NCBI GenBank assembly: GCA_937925775.1
Contig: CALAMM010000160.1
Coordinates: 1 to 17,485, forward strand
Direction of reading: 5' to 3'
DNA: 17,485 bases
Source: an uncultured Fimbriimonadales bacterium
Lineage (GTDB): Bacteria > Armatimonadota > Fimbriimonadia > Fimbriimonadales > GBS-DC
The notes under the pieces were generated by a model that had not been told where the DNA came from, did no database searches, and was given only the letters and a program-made list of their open reading frames with translations. Shown here piece after piece: positions 1 to 6,119 of the stretch. Each line of letters opens with the position of its first letter. Position 1 is the stretch's first letter. The position numbers and the translations under genes are program-made.

Positions 1-624
1 GCCGACGGCTCCGAGCGCGTCGCGCTTACCGACGGCGACGACTACAACGCCGAAGGCTCGTTCCACCCGCGCGGCGACCGCGTGCTGTTCACCACCACAC
101 GCTGGGGCAATATCGATTTAGCGGAGCTGAACCTGCGCACGAAACGCATCAAACGCCTCACCACCGAAATCGGCTACAACGGCGGTCCGTTCTACTCGTG
201 GGACGGACGCTTCATCGTCTATCGCGCTTACCATCCCAAAACCGAAGAGGAGGTCAAAGAGTTCCAAGACCTGTTGCACAAGCGGCTCGTGCGTCCCAGT
301 AAGCTCGAGCTCTGGGTGATGACTGCTGACGGCAGGCGGAAGTGGAAAATCACCCAGCTCGGCGGGGCGAACTTCGCGCCGTTTATGCAGCCCGGCAACC
401 GCAAGATTATCTTCTCCAGCAACCATCATGACCCGCGCGGGCGCGAGTTTGACCTGTTCTTGGTCAACCGCGACGGCACAGGCGTGGAGCAGGTTACCTA
501 CACCGGCGACTTCGACGGCTTCCCGATGTTCTCGCGCGACGGCAAAATGCTCGTCTGGGCGTCGAACCGCACTGCCAAGGTGCCTGGCGAGACGAACATC
601 TACATCGCCGACTGGGTGGAGTGA
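1..624 (+). CDS. TolB-like beta-propeller protein, C-terminal part (5' partial)
   Basis: The reading frame is open from the first base, so the gene begins outside the window; 207 codons are visible. The protein shows repeating blades of the TolB/WD40-like PD40 type: 'RDGT' or 'ADGR' turns followed by 'Q(V/L)T', then 'F-S-(R/W)-DG' and strands such as 'LVWASNR' and 'IIFSSN'. Such repeats build a beta-propeller, often periplasmic or surface-located and often fused to peptidase or other domains; any N-terminal partner domain lies outside the window. The C-terminus 'NIYIADWVE' is a normal last blade strand. The stop codon at 622-624 directly abuts the stop of the convergent gene at 625. The GTG at 82 is an internal codon, not a start, because the propeller pattern continues upstream of it. 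The specific function cannot be told from this part. Confidence 0.85.
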   Translation, partial: ADGSERVALTDGDDYNAEGSFHPRGDRVLFTTTRWGNIDLAELNLRTKRIKRLTTEIGYNGGPFYSWDGRFIVYRAYHPKTEEEVKEFQDLLHKRLVRPSKLELWVMTADGRRKWKITQLGGANFAPFMQPGNRKIIFSSNHHDPRGREFDLFLVNRDGTGVEQVTYTGDFDGFPMFSRDGKMLVWASNRTAKVPGETNIYIADWVE

Positions 625-2469
625 TTACTCCATCCAGATTAGGGCGACTTGCATCGGCAGCGCGTCGACTCGCAGACGCACCGCGTTGTGGGGCGCGCGC
701 TCCATCGTGAGCGTCTGGGTTGCGCCGTCGGGCGAGAGCACTCGCGCGGTCTTGGGGCGCAGCCAGCGAGGCAAATACGCCTCCAGCGCAATCTCGCGCT
801 GGGGACGGAACTGATAGCCGCGCGGGTGAACCTCGTAATCGTAGTTGGTGAGCCAGATGGCGGCGGCGCGCTCGCCGACCAACATCGCCGCGTCCAGTTT
901 GCGGGGGTTCGACGCGCTCAGCACACGCACGCCGTTCGGACGCCAGTCCATACGCAGGAGTTGCTCGCGTAGAGGCTTCAGGAATCGGTTCAGGCGCGTC
1001 TGCTCCTCGAACGCTTCGCGCCCGTGCTGGACGAGCTGCTCGACCAAGGGAGCGCGTTCCGACTCTGGCAAGGCGCGGAGCGCGGGGATGTCCTTCGCCT
1101 CCATGTAGTAGCGTCGGAACTCGTTCTCGTCGAAGCCGATGAACCACAGCACGCCCTTCGCGCCGCGGCTGAGTTGGAGCCAGAGTTGCACCCGAATCTC
1201 TTCGGGGGTGGGGCAGGCGCGTCCGAGTGCGTCGTTGACCCACACGCGCTCGTCCCACATGTGCGCCCCTTGCGCCCACACCCAGAACGGCAACGGCTCG
1301 CAGTTGAAGCGCAAATCCTCCGTGTAGGTCGCCGCGAGTTCGAGCATACCCGCCCATTCGTTGGGGGGCGTCGCATCGGGCATCGGCGCGCCGACGCGGT
1401 AGGAGTCGTAGCAGGCGATGTCGGGGATTTCGGCGAACTCGCCGAACCGCCGTGAACGCGCGAGGTTCAGATAGACGGGCGGCTCGCCTTCACGGTCGCG
1501 GAACACTTTCGCCACGCGCTCGCACAGCGCAGGCAGATGCCAGCCATCATATTCCGCAGGCTCGCTCCAGTCGGGTTCGTCTTTGATCATATAGGCGACG
1601 ATGTGCTTGTTGTAGCGGTTGCGCTCGATGAACGGGGTTGCAGGGCGCGGGAAGCCGCAGAACGGGAGCGCGTAGAGGCGCTCGCGCGGGCAGATTTCGT
1701 TGAAGGCGCGCCGCTCGGTCTCGGTCAGCTCGGCTTTGGCGTCGTATACGAAAGTATCGAACCCGCGTTCACGCCATGCGGCGCGCTCAGCGTCATCGTG
1801 CCAGACGCTCGTGCGCCACGCGCCGAGAGGGAACACGCGCGGCAGGGGGCGCACCACGCCGCCCAACATCCACGCCTGATTGCCGACTCGCACATCTACC
1901 TGCAGGGGCAAGCTTCGATGGGGCGCAGGGGCGGCGGGGAGTGTCGCACTGAGGAAGTTCAGTCCGCCGTTCGGCTCGGCGTCGGGAGCGAGGGCGCGAA
2001 AGTGCAGGCTCCGCCCGTCCACACGCAACCGCTCCACCACGCATGGACGCGCAGGGTCGTCGTTGCGCACCACAACGGTCAGCCGACGCCCCTCCAACCA
2101 CGCGCTCGCCAGCACAGCAGGCGGCGCTTTCGGCTCCAGTTTCGCCTGCGCCTGCGTCCCGTCACCAAACCGCACTTTCAGCTCAATCGGGGCTGCTTCC
2201 AACAACTCACGCCGCAAGTTCAAAATGAGCATCGCAGTTGTGCGGGGCGGAACCAACTCGTGCGTGAGCCGATACCAGTTCAAGCCCTTGCCCGGACGCA
2301 TCGACTCGAGGTCACGCCCGTTGAGGAGGATGTTACTCACCGAGCGCGGCTGGCGTCGCGCGTTGAAGAGATAGACCCAGAATGTACCGCCTAACTGATT
2401 TATGCTCGGCTCTGGCTCGCGAATCCGCGCGCTGGAACGGTGCGGACGGAAAAAGTATTCCAGCTGCAT
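625..2469 (-). CDS. Glycoside-hydrolase-like protein of unknown function
   Basis: This is a 614-residue protein. Residues 1-210 look like beta-sandwich material, with alternating hydrophobic strands such as 'FWVYLFN' and 'LTVVVRND'. Residues about 211-500 resemble a TIM-barrel of the glycosidase superfamily: 'GFDTFVYD', then 'AYMIKDEPDW' at 292-301, then 'IACYDSYRVG', 'LPFWVWAQGAHMW' and 'RGAKGVLWFIGFDENEF'. The 'KDEPD' segment with Glu298 resembles the acid/base region at the end of a barrel strand, which I infer from the pattern only. The C-terminal part after 500 returns to beta strands. There is no signal peptide or lipobox, so it is predicted cytoplasmic. The ATG at 2467-2469 lies 9 bases after a TATAAT box on the minus strand and has no clear ribosome binding site. 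I do not recognise a named family, and catalytic activity is uncertain. Confidence 0.8.
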   Translation of the reverse strand: MQLEYFFRPHRSSARIREPEPSINQLGGTFWVYLFNARRQPRSVSNILLNGRDLESMRPGKGLNWYRLTHELVPPRTTAMLILNLRRELLEAAPIELKVRFGDGTQAQAKLEPKAPPAVLASAWLEGRRLTVVVRNDDPARPCVVERLRVDGRSLHFRALAPDAEPNGGLNFLSATLPAAPAPHRSLPLQVDVRVGNQAWMLGGVVRPLPRVFPLGAWRTSVWHDDAERAAWRERGFDTFVYDAKAELTETERRAFNEICPRERLYALPFCGFPRPATPFIERNRYNKHIVAYMIKDEPDWSEPAEYDGWHLPALCERVAKVFRDREGEPPVYLNLARSRRFGEFAEIPDIACYDSYRVGAPMPDATPPNEWAGMLELAATYTEDLRFNCEPLPFWVWAQGAHMWDERVWVNDALGRACPTPEEIRVQLWLQLSRGAKGVLWFIGFDENEFRRYYMEAKDIPALRALPESERAPLVEQLVQHGREAFEEQTRLNRFLKPLREQLLRMDWRPNGVRVLSASNPRKLDAAMLVGERAAAIWLTNYDYEVHPRGYQFRPQREIALEAYLPRWLRPKTARVLSPDGATQTLTMERAPHNAVRLRVDALPMQVALIWME

Positions 2470-2472
2470 CGC

Positions 2473-2509
2473 GTGACAATTATACCCCGAGCTGAGCTAT
2501 AATTACCGT
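2473..2509 (+). promoter_or_regulatory. Promoter of the M14 carboxypeptidase gene, probably leaderless
   Basis: A perfect TATAAT occupies 2498-2503 and the ATG follows after exactly six bases at 2510, so the transcription start should fall on or next to the start codon. A weak -35 candidate GTGACA is at 2473-2478 with a long 19-bp spacer. There is no room for a Shine-Dalgarno sequence between the -10 box and the ATG. Confidence 0.65.
2479..2484 (-). promoter_or_regulatory. -10 box (TATAAT) for the glycosidase-like gene
   Basis: On the minus strand TATAAT is preceded by GG and followed by nine bases and the ATG at 2469, so the expected mRNA leader would be only about 2-3 nt. No good -35 hexamer is seen at the expected distance. 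The box lies where the -35 element of the opposite-facing carboxypeptidase promoter should be, so the two promoters share DNA. Confidence 0.6.
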
Positions 2510-3760
2510 ATGGCACGGTTCATAGGCGTTCTGTTTCTCCTGATTGCACTTTTATTTTGGGCAGGCGCACAGCAGGTCAACTACGATGGTTATCAGGTCT
2601 GGCGGCTCACTCTTGAGAAGCCTGCCCAGATGGAAGAGATCCAGTCGCTGGTGCGCGACATCTGGATGGTGCGCGGCAGGACGGTGGATGTCTGCCTCTC
2701 GCCTGAGGAGCAGGCGTTGTTGCGCTCAGCGGGCTACGCGGGTGAGGTGTTGATTAAGGATGTCGGCGCGCTGATCCGCCAGCAGCAAACGGAGTTTGTC
2801 CCCCAAGACGGCAGTCTATTTACGCGCTACCTCACGCTGGACGAGATTTACGCGGCGATGCGCCAACTCGCCGACCAGAATCCACGCCTTGTGCAGATGT
2901 TCGAGGTGGGCAAGTCCATTGAGGGACGCCCCATCTACGCGCTGCGCCTAACGCGCGACCCGCGCCGTGCCCGCGTCTATCGCGACCGACCGCAGGTGGT
3001 CATCAACGCGATGCAGCATGCACGGGAGTGGATTACGCCCCCCGTCGTGCTTTATTTCGCCTACCGCTTGGTCTCGGAGTATGAGACGGATGTGCGCGTG
3101 CGCGAATATCTGGATCGGATGGAGATTTATGTTGTGCCGGTGGTGAACCCTGACGGCTATGTGTTCACGCACACCACGAACCGCCTCTGGCGCAAGAATC
3201 GGCGGTACAACGGGCGCAATCTATGGAATCAGCCGATTTACGGCGTGGATCTAAACCGCAACTGGGCTTACGGGTGGGGCGGTCCGGGCTCGAGTGGCAA
3301 CCCGTCGAGCGAGACCTATCGGGGGACAGCCCCGTTTTCCGAGCCTGAGACCTACCACTTGAGTCGCTGGTTGTTGAGCCTGCCTCTGCTGCGTGCGCAT
3401 GTCGATGTGCATAGCTACTCGCAGATGATTCTCTACCCTTGGGGCAACACGACGGATTTACCGCCTTTCAACGCGGTGTTTGAGCGTGTCGGGCTGGCGC
3501 AACAGGCGGCGATACTGAGCGTACACCAGCAGTATTATACAGTGGGTCCGATTGCCACCACCATCTACCTTGCCAGTGGCGGGATGACCGACTGGGTGTT
3601 TGCAGTGCGGGGCGCGCTCTCGTTCACCTATGAGCTGCGGGATACGGGGCAGTACGGCTTTCTGTTGCCGCCAGAGCAGATTCTGCCCAACTGCGAGGAG
3701 GTCTATCCTGCGTTTTTAGAGCTCTTGCGCTGGGCGCTGCGCCGCGACTGGAGCGAATAG
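2510..3760 (+). CDS. Secreted zinc carboxypeptidase, peptidase family M14
   Basis: This 416-residue protein is a metallocarboxypeptidase that removes C-terminal residues from peptides outside the cytoplasm. Residues 1-20 are a signal peptide (hydrophobic core LLIALLFWAGA). About 25-95 resembles the activation propeptide of M14A enzymes, and the catalytic domain runs from about 105 to 410. All expected residues are visible: zinc ligands His170 and Glu173 in 'HAREW' and His301 in 'DVHSYSQ'; substrate-binding Asn249-Arg250 in 'DLNRNW'; Tyr353 in 'IYLASGG' (equivalent of Tyr248); catalytic Glu375 in 'TYELRDTGQYGF' (equivalent of Glu270). The position matching residue 255 of carboxypeptidase A is Thr360, neither the Ile of A-type nor the Asp of B-type enzymes, so substrate preference cannot be read off. 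The ATG is fixed by the signal peptide and by the -10 box six bases upstream. It ends 3 bp from the convergent ABC ATPase gene. Confidence 0.95.
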   Translation: MARFIGVLFLLIALLFWAGAQQVNYDGYQVWRLTLEKPAQMEEIQSLVRDIWMVRGRTVDVCLSPEEQALLRSAGYAGEVLIKDVGALIRQQQTEFVPQDGSLFTRYLTLDEIYAAMRQLADQNPRLVQMFEVGKSIEGRPIYALRLTRDPRRARVYRDRPQVVINAMQHAREWITPPVVLYFAYRLVSEYETDVRVREYLDRMEIYVVPVVNPDGYVFTHTTNRLWRKNRRYNGRNLWNQPIYGVDLNRNWAYGWGGPGSSGNPSSETYRGTAPFSEPETYHLSRWLLSLPLLRAHVDVHSYSQMILYPWGNTTDLPPFNAVFERVGLAQQAAILSVHQQYYTVGPIATTIYLASGGMTDWVFAVRGALSFTYELRDTGQYGFLLPPEQILPNCEEVYPAFLELLRWALRRDWSE

Positions 3761-3763
3761 GGT

Positions 3764-4546
3764 TCACGGCGTTGCCTGCACCGACTGGAGGTACTGTTCG
3801 ACGACGGTGGGCGCATCGCCGTCGGCGCGGAGAACGCCTTTATCCAGCCAGAGCGCACGCTGCGCCACCCGCCGAATCGCCTCCATATCGTGCGAAACGA
3901 ACAAGATCGTGCGCCCCTCGCGCTGGAACTGCCGAATCTTGTCGTAGCATTTTTGCTGGAACCGTGCATCGCCGACCGCCAGCACCTCATCGATCAGCAG
4001 GATGTCGGCATCCACATGCGCCGCGACCGCGAACCCCAGCCGCATAAGCATGCCTGACGAGTAGGTGCGGATGGGCGCGTCGAGGTAGCCCTCGAGCTCG
4101 GCGAACTGCACAATCGCGTCGATGCGTTCAGCGACCTGCTTGCGCGTCAGTCCCAAGATGACCCCGTTGAAGTAGATGTTCTCCAACCCAGTAAGATCGG
4201 GATGGAATCCTGCGCCCAGCTCGAGCAGGGGGGCGACGCGCCCGTGAACTTCGATGATGCCTGAGGTGGGTCGGTATACGCGCGCGATGATGCCGAGCAA
4301 AGTGCTTTTCCCGGAGCCGTTTTGCCCGATGACGCCGACGGTCTCGCCCTGGTGAATGGTGAAGCTGACTTGGTTGAGCGCGACGAGCTGTTCCACGCGC
4401 TTTGGCAGGAACGAGAGGAGCAGCCCCTTCAGCGAGGCGTAGGCGTGATGGGCGAGTTTGAACTCTTTCGTGAGATTACAGGCGCGGATAGCGACGGGGG
4501 GTTGGAGGGGTGTCGCCTCCGCGCAGGGGTTAGAGATCAGTGCCAC
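3764..4546 (-). CDS. ABC transporter ATP-binding protein, Wzt/TagH polysaccharide-export type
   Basis: This is predicted to be the nucleotide-binding subunit of a polysaccharide or teichoic-acid exporter of the Wzt/TagH/RfbE group. Counting from the GTG at 4544-4546 it has 260 residues. Visible motifs are Walker A 'GQNGSGKST' at 74-82, signature 'YSSGMLMR' near 152-159, Walker B 'ILLIDEVLAVGD' at 172-183 and the H-loop 'VSHD' with His199. The N-terminal 'TKEFKLAHHAYASLKG' and the 'GRVAPLLELGAGFHPDLTG' segment are typical of this exporter subfamily. There is no long C-terminal glycan-binding domain such as some Wzt proteins carry. The GTG start is chosen because GGAGGAGG lies five bases upstream; a longer frame reaching 4684 would run into the coding region of the preceding gene. 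It overlaps that gene by 17 bp, so translation is likely coupled. No membrane permease partner lies in the window. Confidence 0.88.
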   Translation of the reverse strand: MALISNPCAEATPLQPPVAIRACNLTKEFKLAHHAYASLKGLLLSFLPKRVEQLVALNQVSFTIHQGETVGVIGQNGSGKSTLLGIIARVYRPTSGIIEVHGRVAPLLELGAGFHPDLTGLENIYFNGVILGLTRKQVAERIDAIVQFAELEGYLDAPIRTYSSGMLMRLGFAVAAHVDADILLIDEVLAVGDARFQQKCYDKIRQFQREGRTILFVSHDMEAIRRVAQRALWLDKGVLRADGDAPTVVEQYLQSVQATP

Positions 4547-6038
4547 CCCCGCCGCCTCCTCCGCGTCCGCGGGGCGTGCCCGTTTGTTGCTGTTGTTGCG
4601 GGCGCGCTGGCGTGCGGCGTAGGCTGTTATCGATGTAGATTGCCCAGCTGTAGCGCATTGTGTTGCCTGCCCAGTCGGTGGCAATCAGGGTCATCGTGTG
4701 GCGTCCATCGGGCAGGGGCTTCGCAGCGGTTCCCGCGCGCAGCTGCACCGTCACCTCACCCAGCGATGGCTCGTATTCGGCAGGCAACGGCTCCTCGTTC
4801 AAGAGCCACTGCACGGTGGCAGGGTTAATCCCGCTCCCATCGTCGCGTAGGCGCGCGGTGAACTCCAGCGGTAGCTGCCCTGACATCATCTCGCCAATCG
4901 CGGGCGTGGCACGCACCACCTGCGGTGCGACCCGGTCTACCCAGCCGAAGCCGAACCGCGTCAGGTTGCCTTCGCCCGTCGCTACGACGAACCCGTTCGG
5001 CGTGAACACGGGCTTGCCTGAGAGCGCAAGATAGGCCACACGCCGATTGTTCTGGTCTACTGTGCCCTCAGGCGGGCGCAGCGTGTAGAGCCACTCCAGC
5101 TTGCCTTCAGGCAGCGAGTAGCACAGGAGCGTGCCGCGCCGTGTCGCGAGCCAGAGCTTGCCGTTGTGAATTTCGGGCGCGACCAACGGCTCATAACGCA
5201 TCTCTATCGGCTCGCGGTCCCCAGCTATAATCTTGCCCATGTGGTCGAACACATAGAGGCGGTTCTCGCGCGTGATGACCGCGATGTAGTTGTCATCCGC
5301 TGCGGGGGCAAGGCGAAACTCGGTGTTGAATCGGCGTGTCCAGCGCACAGCGCCGCTGTTGGGGTTCAGGGCAATCACCACATCGTTGGAGGTAAGGTAC
5401 ACGCTCCCGTTTGCGTACACGGGCTGCGGGTCGTAATTGGGGGCAGGTAATCGGAACAGCCAGCGTCGTCGTCCGCCAGCGGTGCTGATGGCATGCACGA
5501 ACCCGCCGTTTGTGCCGAACAGCAGCGTCTCACCCTCTTTGACCAGTTTGCCTGCGATGTAATCATCGGCGCGATAGGGTTCGCGCCAGAGCGGCTCGCC
5601 TGAACGGGCGTTGAGCGCGTAAACCTCACCGCGTCCCGTGCCGATGTAAAGAACCCCGTCTTCCAGCACGGGGCGCGCCGTTGGGGCACTGGTCGCAGTG
5701 AACACCCAGCGCAAACTGCCCGTCTCAGCATCAAGCGCCATCACATTCCCGTTGTTCATGCCGATGTAGACCAGCCCCTCGCCCTCGATAGGCTGCCCAA
5801 TAATTGTGGTTTCGAGGGGGGCGTCGGCAGGGTACTGCCACTTCAGCGTGCCGTCTTCCAGGTTCACAGCGTACAGGCGGTTCAAGCAGGGGTAGTAGAT
5901 GGTCTGCTTGCCCACGCCTGGCATCGCGGGGTTGTTCGGCGCGGGGTTGCCGAAGAACCGCCACATCGCCGCGGGCGTCTGCGTCCATGCCGCCGCCCAA
6001 AGGAGAACCAACCAAAACGCCCAGAGTATCCTTCGCAT
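4530..6038 (-). CDS. Exported PQQ-like beta-propeller protein with C-terminal Ig-like domain
   Basis: This 502-residue protein starts with a signal peptide (MRRILWAFWLVLLWAAAWTQ), so it is exported. Residues about 45-350 hold repeated propeller blades with the pattern 'VYALNARSGEPLWR', 'VMALDAETGSLRWVF', 'VIALNPNSGAVRWTRR' and 'LLCYSLPEGKLEWLY', typical of PQQ-like/BamB-like repeats. Nothing shows that it binds PQQ or is an enzyme; a binding or scaffold role is more likely. From about 365 to 475 follows a beta-sandwich-like module ('ARLRDDGSGINPATVQWLLN', 'MTLIATDWAGNTMRYSWAIYID') of the Ig/cadherin type. The tail is low complexity, with five glutamines then seven glycines. The ATG at 6036-6038 has AGGAG about seven bases upstream; the open frame to 6188 adds 50 residues without a signal sequence and overlaps the divergent promoter. 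It is the first gene of a unit with the ABC ATPase. Confidence 0.88.
   Translation of the reverse strand: MRRILWAFWLVLLWAAAWTQTPAAMWRFFGNPAPNNPAMPGVGKQTIYYPCLNRLYAVNLEDGTLKWQYPADAPLETTIIGQPIEGEGLVYIGMNNGNVMALDAETGSLRWVFTATSAPTARPVLEDGVLYIGTGRGEVYALNARSGEPLWREPYRADDYIAGKLVKEGETLLFGTNGGFVHAISTAGGRRRWLFRLPAPNYDPQPVYANGSVYLTSNDVVIALNPNSGAVRWTRRFNTEFRLAPAADDNYIAVITRENRLYVFDHMGKIIAGDREPIEMRYEPLVAPEIHNGKLWLATRRGTLLCYSLPEGKLEWLYTLRPPEGTVDQNNRRVAYLALSGKPVFTPNGFVVATGEGNLTRFGFGWVDRVAPQVVRATPAIGEMMSGQLPLEFTARLRDDGSGINPATVQWLLNEEPLPAEYEPSLGEVTVQLRAGTAAKPLPDGRHTMTLIATDWAGNTMRYSWAIYIDNSLRRTPARPQQQQQTGTPRGRGGGGGGGTDL
4547..4562 (-). promoter_or_regulatory. Shine-Dalgarno site of the ABC ATPase inside the poly-Gly codons of the upstream gene
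   Basis: On the minus strand GGAGGAGG is followed by CGGGG and the GTG start at 4546. The same bases encode part of the seven-glycine run at the C-terminus of the PQQ-like protein. This is the best-placed ribosome binding site near the 5' end of the ATPase and decides its start. Confidence 0.7.
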
Positions 6039-6079
6039 ATCCGACTCCTGTTTCGTTAGACGCGCGAGTTTCCCTGCAA

Positions 6080-6085
6080 AGTATA
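6080..6085 (-). promoter_or_regulatory. -10 box (TATACT) for the PQQ-like/ABC ATPase unit
   Basis: On the minus strand GGTATACT lies about 41 bases before the ATG at 6038, giving a leader of roughly 35 nt that holds the AGGAG ribosome binding site. This gene therefore has an ordinary leader, unlike its divergent neighbour. No clear -35 hexamer is visible. Confidence 0.5.
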
Positions 6086-6107
6086 CCTGCGCGATGCCTC
6101 CGCAAGG

Positions 6108-6113
6108 TATAAT
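6108..6113 (+). promoter_or_regulatory. -10 box (TATAAT) of the family-B polymerase gene, probably leaderless
   Basis: The sequence GGTATAAT is followed by six bases and the ATG at 6120. Any transcript from this box should begin at or within a base or two of the start codon. No Shine-Dalgarno sequence fits in the gap, and no convincing -35 hexamer is seen. Confidence 0.65.
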
Positions 6114-6119
6114 CGTTGC

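Noticed and set aside
494..1357. 287-codon minus-strand frame overlapping the glycosidase-like gene, rich in Arg and Ala
   Set aside because: Its composition (Arg/Ala/Gly-rich, no motifs) is that of an off-frame reading; the same DNA encodes a better-supported protein.
1537..2394. 285-codon plus-strand frame opposite the glycosidase-like gene
   Set aside because: It is an antisense shadow with no recognisable domain, promoter or ribosome binding site.
4547..4684. N-terminal extension of the ABC ATPase to 4684
   Set aside because: The extra 46 residues overlap the Ig-like domain coding region of the PQQ-like gene in another frame, are low complexity, and have no better start signal than the GTG at 4546.
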